In this document: positions 25,686-35,011 of the stretch, piece after piece
Numbering within the stretch: the stretch's first letter is position 1
Layout: every line of letters starts with the position of its first letter
Source of the DNA: Phyllobacteriaceae bacterium
GTDB lineage: Bacteria > Pseudomonadota > Alphaproteobacteria > Rhizobiales > Rhizobiaceae
NCBI GenBank assembly: GCA_024742765.1
Contig: JANSXT010000012.1
Span: 62,001 to 126,000 of the forward strand
DNA length: 64,000 nucleotides
Direction: 5' to 3'
Notes under the pieces: model-generated
The model's database searches: none
What the model saw: only the letters and a program-made list of their open reading frames with translations
Told to the model about the DNA's origin: nothing
Made by a program: the position numbers and the translations under genes

Positions 25686-26620
25686 TTGCGCACCGCGCCG
25701 AAGGTGATGCCGCGCAGAAGATGCTTGCGCAGGGCGACGGTGAAAATCATCACCGGCAAGAGGAACAGCGTGGCGCCGGCGGCGACAGCCGGCCAATCCT
25801 GGCCGCCGACGCCGATGATGGTGGGGATGAAGGGCGGCGCGGTCTGCGCGGTGCCCGAGGTCAGCAGCACGGCGAACGCATATTCGTTCCACGAAAAGAT
25901 CAGGCAGAAGATGGCAGTCGCCACGATCCCCGTCGTCGCCTGCGGCAACACCACCTTGTAGAAGGCCTGGAAGCGCGTGTAGCCGTCGATCAGCGCCGCT
26001 TCCTCATATTCGCGCGGGATCTCGTCGATGAACCCTTTGAGCAGCCAGACCGCCAGCGAGATGTTGACCGCCGTGTAGAGCAGGATCATGCCCAGATGCG
26101 TGTCCGACAGGCCAAGCTGGCGGTACATCAGGAAGATCGGGATCGCCACCGCGATCGGCGGCATCATCCGCGTCGACAGGATGAAGAACAGAAGATCGTC
26201 CTTCAGCGGGATCCGGAAACGCGAGAAGGCATAGGCCGCCAGCACACCCAGGAAGATGCTCAGGAAGGTCGAGCCGAAGCCGATGATGATCGAATTGAGG
26301 AAGCGTTCGCCATAGCGCGACGGCCCGACGATCACCATGTCGTATTGCCGGACGATCTCCTCGTACCAGGTCTGCGGCGGATTGGCCGCCAGATACTCGT
26401 CGGTCTGGCGCGTGCGCGTGGTGAAGAGATTCACATAGCCTTCCAGCGTCGGCTCGAAGAGCACCTTGGGCGGATAGGAGATCGCATCCGCCGGGCTCTT
26501 GAAGCCGGTGGCGACGATCCAGACCAGCGGGATCATCGTGATCAGCGCATAGGCGATCACCAGCGCGCCCGCGATCCATTTCTGCCGGCTGGACGGCTCG
26601 TTGACCGAATGGGCGCTCAT
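25682..26620 (-). CDS. Carbohydrate ABC transporter permease, MalG type
   Basis: The 312-residue inner-membrane protein has six or so helices and the EAA loop EYEEAALIDGYTRFQAFYKVVLPQA near residues 210-235, which contacts the ATPase. A long periplasmic segment follows helix 1 (about residues 50-110). ATG 26620 overlaps the previous permease stop by 4 bases. Confidence 0.88.
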   Translation of the reverse strand: MSAHSVNEPSSRQKWIAGALVIAYALITMIPLVWIVATGFKSPADAISYPPKVLFEPTLEGYVNLFTTRTRQTDEYLAANPPQTWYEEIVRQYDMVIVGPSRYGERFLNSIIIGFGSTFLSIFLGVLAAYAFSRFRIPLKDDLLFFILSTRMMPPIAVAIPIFLMYRQLGLSDTHLGMILLYTAVNISLAVWLLKGFIDEIPREYEEAALIDGYTRFQAFYKVVLPQATTGIVATAIFCLIFSWNEYAFAVLLTSGTAQTAPPFIPTIIGVGGQDWPAVAAGATLFLLPVMIFTVALRKHLLRGITFGAVRK

Positions 26621-27564
26621 CGTTCCTTCACCTTGTTGAGGGCCTTCACATAGATCGAAGCCAGGCCAAACACGGTCACGAACAGAATGATGGCGTAGGC
26701 CGACGAATAGCCGGTGCGCCACTTCTCGAACGCTTCGCGCTTCAAATTGATCGAGGCCAGTTCGGTGATGCTGCCGGGCCCGCCGCCGGTCAGTTGCACG
26801 ACCAGATCGAACATCTTGAAGTTCTCGATGCCGCGGAACAGCACCGCCAACATCAGGAACGGCAGCACCATCGGCACGGTGATCGTCCAGAACTGGCGCC
26901 ATTTCGACGCGCGGTCGATCTCGGCCGCCTCATAAATGTAGTCGGGAATGGACCTCAGCCCCGCCAGGCAGATCAGCATGACGAACGGCGTCCACATCCA
27001 TGTATCGACGATCACGATCGACCATGGCGCAAGTGTCACCGAACCGATCATCTCGAAAGAGGACGGGTCGGCGCCGATGAAGAAGGCGATGATGTAGTTA
27101 AACAGGCCGATCTGCGGCTGGTAGAGGAACGTCCAGAAATTGCCGACAACCGCCGGCGACAGCATCATCGGCAGAACGATGATCGTCGTCCAAAGATCGT
27201 TGCCGCGGAACTTCTTGTTGATCAGGTAGGCGAGCGCAAAGCCGATCAGCACCTGGAAGACGATCGTCCAGAACAGGAAGTGCGCCGTCGCCTGCATGTT
27301 CAGCCAGATGTCGCTGTCGGTCAGGATGCGCTCATAATTGCGCAGGCCCACCCATTCGACCTCGCGATTGGGCCGGTTGGCGCGGAAATTGGTGAACGAC
27401 AGATAGACCGTCCAGATCAGCGGGAAGATGTTGATCGCCAGCAAAAGGAAGATTGTCGGACCGACGAACAGCCATGCGATCGCACGATCCGACAGGCCGC
27501 GCACCTTGCGGGCAACGCGCGTTGGCGTGCGCTGGGCGATTTTGTCGATGGCGGTGTCCGTCAT
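26617..27564 (-). CDS. Carbohydrate ABC transporter permease, MalF/UgpA type
   Basis: The 315-residue permease has six predicted helices and the EAA motif YEAAEIDRASKWRQFWTITVPMVLP around residues 215-240. Its N-terminal cytoplasmic stretch is Arg-rich. It follows the binding-protein gene after 100 bases that contain a stem-loop, and is coupled by ATGA to the second permease. Confidence 0.88.
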   Translation of the reverse strand: MTDTAIDKIAQRTPTRVARKVRGLSDRAIAWLFVGPTIFLLLAINIFPLIWTVYLSFTNFRANRPNREVEWVGLRNYERILTDSDIWLNMQATAHFLFWTIVFQVLIGFALAYLINKKFRGNDLWTTIIVLPMMLSPAVVGNFWTFLYQPQIGLFNYIIAFFIGADPSSFEMIGSVTLAPWSIVIVDTWMWTPFVMLICLAGLRSIPDYIYEAAEIDRASKWRQFWTITVPMVLPFLMLAVLFRGIENFKMFDLVVQLTGGGPGSITELASINLKREAFEKWRTGYSSAYAIILFVTVFGLASIYVKALNKVKER

Positions 27565-27627
27565 GCGGCCACAAGCCTCCCGCTCGTGCCATGGGCACGA
27601 TCATGAATGCAAAAAATGGAAGGGGCA

Positions 27628-27655
27628 ACGCCCCGGCTGTTTGGCGCCGGGGCGT
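27628..27655 (-). terminator. Stem-loop between binding-protein and permease genes
   Basis: A 10-bp stem (ACGCCCCGGC at 27628-27637, complement at 27646-27655) follows the binding-protein stop. A TTTTTT run lies 11 bases further on the minus strand. It probably stabilises the upstream message or attenuates, giving more binding protein than permease. Confidence 0.5.
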
Positions 27656-27664
27656 CGATCGCGT

Positions 27665-28984
27665 TCAGAGCTTGCCTTCGTCCTCGAAGACCTCGGTCCA
27701 GTCCTCGATCAGCTTGTCGAGCGCTTCCTGGGCCGTGCCCTGATCGGCGACGATATAGTCGTGCAGGCGCTTTTGCATGGCGAGCAGCAGTTCGGCATAG
27801 GCCGGCTCCTGCCAGAAGTCCTGAACGCCGTCCATCGCCACCAGGAAGTCGCCGGCGAACGGCGCGCTTTCCTCAAAACCGTCGCCCTGCAGCACCGAAT
27901 TGTGGGCCGAATAGCCGCCCAACTCCCACCATTTGGCCTGCACGTCGGGTTGCGCGAACCATTTGATGTATTCGAGCGCCGCATCCTGCTTGTCGGAATA
28001 GGCGACAACGGAGATGCCCTGCCCGCCCAGCGTCGACGCGGCGACGTTCTGCGGCGGGTTGACGAAGAAGTCGATCTTGTCGCCGCCCGTGTTCGGGTCC
28101 GCATAAAGGCCCGGGAAGAAGGCGAACCAGTTCATCGCCATCGCCACCTGGCCGGACTTAAAGGCGTCGAGCGACTGCTCCATATAGGCGTCGGTGTAGC
28201 CGGGCGGCGTGCAGCACTCATAGAGTTCCTTGTAGAACTCCAGCGCCTCGACCGCCTCGGGTGAGTTCACAGCGCCCGCCATATCGTAGGAGCCTGGCTC
28301 ATTTTCATATTTGAAGCCCCAGGCGTAGAGCGCGCCGGTGGCGCCCATGGTGATGCCTTCCGAGCCGCGTTCGGTGAAGATCGACACGCCATAGCGGGTC
28401 TGGCCGTCGATCTCTCGCTCCTGGAAGAACTTGGCGATCTGCATCAGTTCCTGCTGCGACTCGGGCTCGCGCAGCTCCTGACCGGTCTCTTCCATATAGG
28501 CGGCGCGGATGTCTTCGTTCTCGAACCAGTCCTTGCGGTAGAACCAGCCATTGGCATCGCCCATCGCCGGCAGCGCATAATAGTTCGGCGTGCCCTTGGG
28601 CCAGGTCGAATAGGCATAGACGGTCGCCGGGGCGAAATCGTCCATCGAAATGTTCTCGGCCTCGAAGAAGTCGTTGAGCTTGACATAGTGGCCGTTCTCG
28701 GCGCCGCCGCCGATCCACTGGCTGTCGCCGATCAGAAGGTCGCACAGCTTGCCGCCCGAATTGAGCTCGTTGAGCATGCGGTCGGCGAAGTTCGGCCATG
28801 GCACGAACTCGAAATTCATGGTGTGACCGCTTTCGGCCTCGAACTCCTTGGACAGTTCAACCAGCGCGTTGGCCGGGTCCCATGCGGCCCAGCACAAGGT
28901 CAAGTCCTCGGCCTGGGCGGCGTTGGCGCCCATGAAGCCGGCCGTCGACATGGCGGTTGCCATCAACAATGCACGTTTGATCAT
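27665..28984 (-). CDS. Carbohydrate ABC transporter substrate-binding protein
   Basis: The 439-residue periplasmic protein begins with a signal peptide (MIKRALLMATAMSTAGFMGANAAQA). The rest is a cluster B extracellular solute-binding fold, with WAAWDPANALVELSKEFEAES near the start, an ALPAMGDANGWFYRKDWF core and a Trp-rich C-terminal lobe. The ligand is unknown. The start has a strong GGGAGGAAA site. Upstream, at 29073-29090, lies a palindromic operator candidate. Confidence 0.88.
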   Translation of the reverse strand: MIKRALLMATAMSTAGFMGANAAQAEDLTLCWAAWDPANALVELSKEFEAESGHTMNFEFVPWPNFADRMLNELNSGGKLCDLLIGDSQWIGGGAENGHYVKLNDFFEAENISMDDFAPATVYAYSTWPKGTPNYYALPAMGDANGWFYRKDWFENEDIRAAYMEETGQELREPESQQELMQIAKFFQEREIDGQTRYGVSIFTERGSEGITMGATGALYAWGFKYENEPGSYDMAGAVNSPEAVEALEFYKELYECCTPPGYTDAYMEQSLDAFKSGQVAMAMNWFAFFPGLYADPNTGGDKIDFFVNPPQNVAASTLGGQGISVVAYSDKQDAALEYIKWFAQPDVQAKWWELGGYSAHNSVLQGDGFEESAPFAGDFLVAMDGVQDFWQEPAYAELLLAMQKRLHDYIVADQGTAQEALDKLIEDWTEVFEDEGKL

Positions 28985-29072
28985 CGATTTCCTCCCTGAT
29001 GAAGCGGAATGCGGCGGCATGACGCCAACCGGTCGGGCCCTCCCAAGCGCCGAGCTTCGATGGAAAGCCTAA

Positions 29073-29090
29073 ATGAGGTACGCACCTCAT
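29073..29090. promoter_or_regulatory. Probable LacI-family operator upstream of the binding-protein gene
   Basis: ATGAGGTACGCACCTCAT has perfect 7-bp arms around a centre with the CG step usual for LacI-family sites. On the minus strand it lies between TCGACA and TTAGGC, possible -35 and -10 elements, about 90 bases before the start codon. A half-site is repeated before the lacI gene. Confidence 0.7.
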
Positions 29091-29149
29091 GTCGAGTCCC
29101 AAATTTGTCCCGGCGGCAAAAAACTTCGCCGCCGACAGGCGCGTTGCGG

Positions 29150-30325
29150 TCAGATGGCGAGCTTCACCCAGGCCGTGTTGCGCTGTGACGAGCGCACGCA
29201 GGCGTCGACGAAGGCAACGCCCATCAGCCCGTCCTGCACGGTCGGATAGACCACATCGGAGGGCACCGCTTCGCCGGCGCTCCTGGCGCGGATGGCCGCA
29301 GCCGCCTCGGCATAGATGTTTGCAAACCCCTCCAGATAGCCTTCGGGATGGCCCGGCGGCACGCGGCTTACCCGGCCCGCGGCCTCGCCCGCGCCAGCGC
29401 CGTTGCGCGTGATCAGCCGCTTGGGCTCACCGTGCGGCGTGAACCACAGACAGTTCGGGTCCTCCTGACGCCATTCGAGCCCGCCCTTGTCGCCATAGAC
29501 GCGCAGCGCCAACCCGTTCTCATTGCCCGGCGCCACCTGGCTCGCCCAAAGCATGCCCTTGGCCCCATTGGTGAAACGCAGCAGCACATGGGCGTTGTCG
29601 TCAACGCGCCGGCCGGCAACGAACGTATCGAGGTCCGCAGCCAGCGTATCGACTGAAAGACCGGTGACAAACAGCGCCAGATTGAAGGCGTGCGTCCCGA
29701 TATCGCCGGTCGATCCGCCCGCGCCCGATTGTGCGGGGTCCGTGCGCCAGGCTGCCTGCTTCATTCCGGTCGTCTCGAGCGGTTCGGTCAGCCAGTCCTG
29801 CGGATATTCCGCCTGCACCAGCCGGACGCGGCCGATCTCGCCGCCGGCGATCATCTCGCGCGCCTGCCGGATCATCGGATAGCCGGTGTAATTGTGCGTG
29901 AGGATGAAAAGCGCATCCGAACTCTCGGCCAGTTTCACCAGACGCTTGGCGTCCGGAAGGGTCGAAGTCAGCGGCTTGTCGCAGATCACATGGATGCCGC
30001 GTTTGAGAAATTCGCGCGCCACCGGATAATGCATGTGGTTGGGCGTGACGATGGCCACCGCATCGATGCCGGTTTTCAGCCGCGCTTCGCGTTTGGCCAT
30101 CTCGGTGAAATCGCCATAGACCCGATCGTCGGGCAGGCCGAGATCACGGCCCGAGGCCTTCGACTTTTCCGCCGTCGCGCTGAATGCGCCCGCGACAAGC
30201 TGATAATGTCCGTCGATACGCGACGCGATCCGGTGCACTGCTCCGATAAACGCGTCGCGCCCGCCACCCACCATGCCCAGCCGGATCGGCGGCCCGGCAA
30301 TATCGTTTCTGCCTTCGATTGCCAT
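29150..30325 (-). CDS. Gfo/Idh/MocA family oxidoreductase
   Basis: The 391-residue protein has an N-terminal NAD(P)-binding fold (IRLGMVGGGRDAFIGAVHR, residues 14-32), the family's CDKPLTSTLPDAKRLV motif (catalytic Lys, around residue 115) and GGSTGDIGTHAFNLA around residue 205, the usual position of the proton-relay His. It would dehydrogenate a sugar or cyclitol. It lies 14 bases after the isomerase gene, in the same leftward cluster. Confidence 0.88.
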   Translation of the reverse strand: MAIEGRNDIAGPPIRLGMVGGGRDAFIGAVHRIASRIDGHYQLVAGAFSATAEKSKASGRDLGLPDDRVYGDFTEMAKREARLKTGIDAVAIVTPNHMHYPVAREFLKRGIHVICDKPLTSTLPDAKRLVKLAESSDALFILTHNYTGYPMIRQAREMIAGGEIGRVRLVQAEYPQDWLTEPLETTGMKQAAWRTDPAQSGAGGSTGDIGTHAFNLALFVTGLSVDTLAADLDTFVAGRRVDDNAHVLLRFTNGAKGMLWASQVAPGNENGLALRVYGDKGGLEWRQEDPNCLWFTPHGEPKRLITRNGAGAGEAAGRVSRVPPGHPEGYLEGFANIYAEAAAAIRARSAGEAVPSDVVYPTVQDGLMGVAFVDACVRSSQRNTAWVKLAI

Positions 30326-30339
30326 GTTCCTCGCTCCCC

Positions 30340-31395
30340 TCAGTCGATGCCCAGCATTTTTCGATTGGCCGCGTCATCGGTGCCCGCGCCGGCGAAATCG
30401 TCGAATGCGTGTTCGGTCACGCGGATGATGTGCGCATCGACGAAAGCCGCACCCTCGCGGGCGCCATCCTCGGGATGCTTGAGCGCGCATTCCCATTCGA
30501 CCACGGCCCAGCCGTCGAAATCATATTGCGTGAGCTTGGAGAAGACCGCACCGAAATCCACCTGCCCGTCGCCCAGCGAGCGGAAGCGCCCCGCCCGGTC
30601 CACCCATGACTGATAGCCGCCATAGACCCCCTGCCGGCCGGTCGGATTTAGTTCCGCATCCTTGACGTGAAACATGCGGATGCGGTCGTGGTAGATGTCG
30701 ATATTGTCGAGATAGTCGAGCGCCTGCAGCACATAGTGGCTGGGATCATAGAGCATGTTGCAGCGCGCATGCCCGCCAAGCCGCTCAAGAAACATCTCGA
30801 AGGTAATGCCGTCATGCAGATCCTCGCCCGGATGGATTTCGTAGCAGACATCGACGCCGTTCTCCTCGGCGTGATCGAGGATCGGCCGCCAGCGCGCGGC
30901 CAGTTCATCAAAGGCCGCTTCGACCAGTCCCGCCGGCCGCTGCGGCCAGGGATAGACATAGGGCCAGGCGAGCGCGCCCGAAAAGGTCGCATGGGCGCCG
31001 ATGCCCAGATGGCGCGAGGCGGTGATCGCCTTCTTGACCTGGTCGACCGCCCATTCCTGCCGCGCCTTGGGGTTGCCGTGCACGGACGGGTCGGCGAACC
31101 CGTCAAAGGCGGCATCATAGGCAGGATGGACGGCGACGAGCTGGCCCTGAAGATGCGTCGACAGTTCGGTCACCTCGACGCCGTTCTCCGCCGCCTTGCC
31201 CTTGAATTCGTCGCAATAGTCCTTGCTTTCGGCGGCCTTTGAGAGGTCGAACAGGCGACCGTCCCAGCTTGGCACCTGAACACCCTTATAGCCGCAATCG
31301 GCCGCCCATTTGGTGATCGCATCCCATGAGTTGAACGGCGCCTCGTCGCCGGCAAACTGCGCCAGAAAAAGCGCCGGCCCCTTGATGGTCTTCAT
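30340..31395 (-). CDS. Sugar phosphate isomerase/epimerase family protein
   Basis: The 351-residue TIM-barrel protein of the AP endonuclease 2/xylose-isomerase-like family shows metal-binding stretches VCYEIHPGEDLHDG, NMLYDPSHYVLQ and FHVKDAELNPTG, and a late VVEWECALKHPEDG motif. Such proteins (IolE, IolH and relatives) act on keto sugars and cyclitols. ATG 31395 follows GGGAGGAGAG. It precedes the Gfo/Idh/MocA gene, a common pairing in inositol-like pathways. Confidence 0.85.
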   Translation of the reverse strand: MKTIKGPALFLAQFAGDEAPFNSWDAITKWAADCGYKGVQVPSWDGRLFDLSKAAESKDYCDEFKGKAAENGVEVTELSTHLQGQLVAVHPAYDAAFDGFADPSVHGNPKARQEWAVDQVKKAITASRHLGIGAHATFSGALAWPYVYPWPQRPAGLVEAAFDELAARWRPILDHAEENGVDVCYEIHPGEDLHDGITFEMFLERLGGHARCNMLYDPSHYVLQALDYLDNIDIYHDRIRMFHVKDAELNPTGRQGVYGGYQSWVDRAGRFRSLGDGQVDFGAVFSKLTQYDFDGWAVVEWECALKHPEDGAREGAAFVDAHIIRVTEHAFDDFAGAGTDDAANRKMLGID

Positions 31396-31449
31396 GGTCT
31401 CTCCTCCCAATCAGTGAAACGCGCCGGTGGCGGCATACAGCGCCCGGCG

Positions 31450-32478
31450 TCAGGGCAAATTCTCCCTGAGAAAAATCTCGGTGCGGATGCGCTCCTGCGA
31501 CGGGATCGTCTCCATCCCGTCCACATCCGCCTTCAAGACGCGCAGCGCCGAGCGCACGATGTGGCCCGGATTTTGTGCGATCACCGCATCAATCGTGCCA
31601 TCTGTCAGGGCCGCGCGCGTGCAGTCGGTCAATTCATGCGCGATCACGGTGACGCGGTCGCCCGCGCCGGTCGCCTTGAGCGCCTGCACCAGCCCCTGAT
31701 TGCCGGCGCCGGCCGAATAGATGCCGCAAAGATCAGTGTGCTGCGCCAGAAGCTCGGTCACCCGCGCGATCACCAGATCGCCCCGGTCGTGGCATTCCAG
31801 CGTCGGCAAAACATGCAGATGCGAAAACCGCTCAGCCATGACCTGATCGAAGCCGAGGCGGCGCTCGGCGTGGTCGCGCGCGCTCATCGAGCCGGCGATC
31901 ACCAGCACCGATGCCGGCGCGACCGGCAGGAACCGGCCGAGCAGCGTCGCCGCCGTCCGCCCCGCAGCGATGTTGTTGATGCCAACAAAATGCCCGCAGC
32001 CGGCCGTCGGCAGGTCGGCCACCATCGGCACGACGCTTGTGCCGGCCCCCATCACCCGGCGCACCGCATCGCGCACGCGCGGCGTTTCCGGCGCCATCAG
32101 GGCCAGCCCGTCCGGCGGTGCCTTGGCGAGCCCGCCGATCATCTCGGCCAGCGCATGGGTGTCATCGGCCGGATAGGTGCGAACGGCAATGCGCATCCGC
32201 TCCATCGCGCTCATCGCCGCGCTTTCGGCGACTGCCGCGCGCAATTCCGACAGAAATTCCGTTGGCGCATCGGGCAGAATGCAGGTGAAATCATAGGTGC
32301 GCTGGCGGGCGAGGTTCGCCGCCGCCACGTCGCGCACATAGCCGAGCTTTTCGATCGCGTCATTGACCCGCGCGATGGTCTTGGCGCGGACGCCCGGTCG
32401 CTTGTTGAGCACGCGATCGACGGTCGCAAGGCTAACGCCCGCCGTCTGCGCGATGTCGTGGACTGTCGGTCGCGACAT
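31450..32478 (-). CDS. LacI family transcriptional repressor
   Basis: The 342-residue protein has the N-terminal LacI helix-turn-helix (TVHDIAQTAGVSLATVDRVLNKRPGVRAKT) and hinge, then a periplasmic-binding-protein-like effector domain. VDRVLN in place of VSRVLN is typical of the subgroup regulating sugar ABC operons. It heads the cluster and is divergent from fumarase. Candidate operators lie 35 bases before its own start and before the binding-protein gene, suggesting autoregulation and control of the operon. Confidence 0.88.
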   Translation of the reverse strand: MSRPTVHDIAQTAGVSLATVDRVLNKRPGVRAKTIARVNDAIEKLGYVRDVAAANLARQRTYDFTCILPDAPTEFLSELRAAVAESAAMSAMERMRIAVRTYPADDTHALAEMIGGLAKAPPDGLALMAPETPRVRDAVRRVMGAGTSVVPMVADLPTAGCGHFVGINNIAAGRTAATLLGRFLPVAPASVLVIAGSMSARDHAERRLGFDQVMAERFSHLHVLPTLECHDRGDLVIARVTELLAQHTDLCGIYSAGAGNQGLVQALKATGAGDRVTVIAHELTDCTRAALTDGTIDAVIAQNPGHIVRSALRVLKADVDGMETIPSQERIRTEIFLRENLP

Positions 32479-32512
32479 GCGCCGCTGGCTCCCTCACCGT
32501 TTTCGACCCTTT

Positions 32513-32527
32513 ATGAGGTACGTCCAT
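32513..32527. promoter_or_regulatory. Operator half-site upstream of lacI gene
   Basis: ATGAGGTACGTCCAT shares its first ten bases exactly with the full palindrome at 29073-29090; the right half is degenerate. It lies 35-49 bases before the lacI-type start codon. Confidence 0.55.
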
Positions 32528-32642
32528 CGGCATCGTCAATGCGCATCGCAACATCGGATGCCGGGCCGATTGGGCCAAAGCCGCGATTGCGCTTTGCCGC
32601 CCGTTCGCTAGAAGCGTTCAAAAAAAAGAGCCGGAGGTTTCG

Positions 32643-34247
32643 ATGAGCGCGCTGTTCCCCCTTGCCAAGGCAGACACGGCCTTTCGCCGGCTGACGACGG
32701 ATCATGTCGGCATTGACAGTTTCCGCGGCCAGGACATGCTGGTCGTCGAACCCGAAGCGCTGCGGCTTTTGTCCGAGGCCGCCTTTTCCGACATCAACCA
32801 CCTTCTGCGCCCCGGCCATCTCAAGCAGCTCGCCTCGATCCTCGAAGACCCCGAAGCGACCGACAATGACCGGTTCGTCGCCTACGATCTTCTGAAGAAC
32901 GCCAACATCGCTGCAGGCGGCGTCCTGCCCATGTGCCAGGACACGGGCACGGCGATCATCATGGGCAAAAAGGGCCGGCGCGTCTGGACCGATGGCGGCG
33001 ACGAAGCCGCGCTCGGACAGGGTGTCCGTGACGCATACGAGCGCAAGAATTTGCGTTATTCGCAGCTCGCCCCGCTTTCCATGTTCGAAGAAAAGAACAC
33101 GCGCAACAATCTGCCCGCCCAGATCGACATCTATCAGGAGGGCGATGAGGCCTACGAGTTCCTGTTCGTCGCCAAGGGCGGCGGGTCGGCCAACAAGACC
33201 TTCCTTTATCAGGGAACGCCCTCGCTTCTCACGCACGACCGGATGATCGACTTCCTCAAAGAGAAGATCCTGACGCTCGGCACTGCCGCTTGCCCGCCCT
33301 ATCATCTGGCGATCGTCATCGGCGGCACCAGCGCCGAAATGAATTTGAAGACCGTCAAGCTTGCCTCGACGCGCTACCTCGATGGCCTGCCGACCGAAGG
33401 CTCCGAGGATGCGCACGCCTTCCGCGATCTGGCGATGGAAGCCGAAGTGCACAAGCTGACCCAGCAGATGGGTGTCGGCGCGCAGTTCGGCGGCAAATAT
33501 TTCTGCCATGATGTGCGCGTGATCCGCCTGCCCCGCCATGGAGCATCGCTGCCGATCGGGCTTGGCGTTTCCTGTTCGGCGGACCGGCAGGCGCTCGGCC
33601 GGATATCGCGCGACGGTGTCTTCCTCGAACGGCTTGAGACGAACCCGGCGCATTTTATGCCCGACGTGGACGAAAGCACGCTTGGCGGCGATGTGGTGCG
33701 CGTCGATCTCAACCGGCCGATGGCGGATATCCTCGCCGAATTGAGCCGCCATCCGGTCAAGACGCGCCTTTCGCTGACCGGCTCGATCATCGTCGCGCGC
33801 GATCTCGCCCATTCGAAGATCCGCGAGCGGCTGGAAAATGGCGAGCCGATGCCCGACTATTTCAAGAACCACCCGATCTACTATGCGGGCCCTGCCAAGA
33901 CGCCCGAAGGATTCGCCTCGGGCTCGTTCGGGCCGACGACGGCGGGCCGGATGGATTCCTATGTCGACCAGTTCCAGTCCTTCGGCGGTTCGATGGTCAT
34001 GTTGGCCAAGGGCAATCGATCAAGGCAAGTGCGCGAAGCCTGCGCCCGCCATGGCGGCTTTTATCTCGGTTCGATCGGCGGTCCCGCAGCGCGCCTTGCG
34101 CAGGACTGCATCAGACGCGTCGATGTCGTCGAATATCCCGAACTCGGCATGGAGGCGATCTGGAAGATCGAGGTCGAAGATTTCCCCGCCTTCATCGTCA
34201 TCGACGACAAGGGCAACGACTTCTTCAAGGAACTCAATCTGGGTTGA
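32643..34247 (+). CDS. fumA: Class I fumarate hydratase
   Basis: Iron-sulfur enzyme converting fumarate to malate. The 534-residue length and domain order (alpha then beta) match class I fumarases of the FumA/FumB type. Cluster-binding cysteines are visible in [13 protein letters not shown] and [10 protein letters not shown], with a third likely in TAACPPYH. The C-terminal part holds [25 protein letters not shown] site lies seven bases before the start. It is monocistronic. Confidence 0.92.
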   Translation: MSALFPLAKADTAFRRLTTDHVGIDSFRGQDMLVVEPEALRLLSEAAFSDINHLLRPGHLKQLASILEDPEATDNDRFVAYDLLKNANIAAGGVLPMCQDTGTAIIMGKKGRRVWTDGGDEAALGQGVRDAYERKNLRYSQLAPLSMFEEKNTRNNLPAQIDIYQEGDEAYEFLFVAKGGGSANKTFLYQGTPSLLTHDRMIDFLKEKILTLGTAACPPYHLAIVIGGTSAEMNLKTVKLASTRYLDGLPTEGSEDAHAFRDLAMEAEVHKLTQQMGVGAQFGGKYFCHDVRVIRLPRHGASLPIGLGVSCSADRQALGRISRDGVFLERLETNPAHFMPDVDESTLGGDVVRVDLNRPMADILAELSRHPVKTRLSLTGSIIVARDLAHSKIRERLENGEPMPDYFKNHPIYYAGPAKTPEGFASGSFGPTTAGRMDSYVDQFQSFGGSMVMLAKGNRSRQVREACARHGGFYLGSIGGPAARLAQDCIRRVDVVEYPELGMEAIWKIEVEDFPAFIVIDDKGNDFFKELNLG

Positions 34248-34292
34248 GCGCGGCCGTGCAGGGCCTCGGTCAAGCGCGACCGTGCACGGCCT
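34247..34292. repeat. Imperfect 20-bp tandem repeat
   Basis: AGCGCGGCCGTGCAGGGCCT (34247-34266) recurs as AGCGCGACCGTGCACGGCCT (34273-34292), 18 of 20 identical, just after the fumarase stop. Confidence 0.6.
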
Positions 34293-34302
34293 GCCGATCC
34301 CG

Positions 34303-34380
34303 CCGTCATCCCGGAACTTGATTCCGGGATTCAGGAAAGACGGGCACCGTGAATTCCGAAGTCAAGCTCCGGAATGACGG
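34303..34380. repeat. Paired palindromic intergenic repeat
   Basis: Two inverted copies of a unit of about 33 bases (beginning CCGTCATCCCGGA, ending CCGGAATGACGG) sit head to head. Each copy is itself a small hairpin. The CGTCAT-CCGGA core is a common dispersed palindromic repeat in alphaproteobacterial genomes. Here it separates convergent fumarase and PNPOx-like genes and may act as a bidirectional terminator. Confidence 0.65.
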
Positions 34381-34393
34381 TCCTGTGGCCGGC

Positions 34394-35011
34394 TCACCAC
34401 ATCGTCCTGGCCGCGCGCTCGGGCCATTTTTCGTCATAGGCCTTGCCGTCAATCCCGCCCTTGGTCTGCGCGGCGAGCACGTCGCCCGGCGTCGGGATGG
34501 TGGTCGGATCGACATGGCGCGACGCGTCCCAAAGGCCGGCGCGCATCACGGCCCGGCCGCATTGGGTGTAGATTTCCCGGACCGTGACGACGATGGCAGA
34601 ACGCGGCTTTTGGCCATCGCGTTCAAGCGACGCCAGAAGCGCCTCGTCAGCCGTCACGATCGCCGTGCCGTTCAGCCGGACTGTGGTCTTCGAGCCGGGA
34701 ATAAGGAAGCAGAACGCCACACGAGGATCGCGCACAATGTTGCGCAGCGTGTCGATCCGGTTGTTGCCGCGCCGGTCGGGGATGATCAGCGTCCTGTCGT
34801 CATGGATGGTGAATGCCCCGCCCTGTTCGCCGCGGGGCGAGCAATCGAGCCCCTCCGGTCCGACGCTGGCCAGCGTGAAAAAGGGCGAGGCTTCCAGAAG
34901 CCGGCGATATTCGGGCGTGATCTGCGTCGCCACCTTGGCGAGCGAAGCTTCACCCGGCGTGCCGTAAAGCGCCTGAAGGGCATCGACATCGTCGATCGCC
35001 TGAAATGTCAT
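34394..35011 (-). CDS. Pyridoxamine 5'-phosphate oxidase-like FMN-binding protein
   Basis: The 205-residue protein has a split-barrel flavin-binding pattern: FFTLASVGPEGLDCSPRG, LIIPDRRGNNRIDTLRNIV, VAFCFLIPG and VRLNGTAIVT. It resembles the MSMEG_1061-type FMN-dependent subfamily rather than PdxH. The start overlaps the stop of the DUF971 gene by 4 bases, so the two are translationally coupled. Confidence 0.8.
   Translation of the reverse strand: MTFQAIDDVDALQALYGTPGEASLAKVATQITPEYRRLLEASPFFTLASVGPEGLDCSPRGEQGGAFTIHDDRTLIIPDRRGNNRIDTLRNIVRDPRVAFCFLIPGSKTTVRLNGTAIVTADEALLASLERDGQKPRSAIVVTVREIYTQCGRAVMRAGLWDASRHVDPTTIPTPGDVLAAQTKGGIDGKAYDEKWPERAARTMW

Noticed and set aside
24129-29020. Glycerol ABC transporter of the GlpSTPQV type
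   Set aside because: The layout (two ATPases, a small protein, two permeases) is similar, but the ATPase sequences are MalK/UgpC-like, the small protein does not look like DUF2160 and the binding protein is about 440 residues, shorter than GlpV as I recall it.
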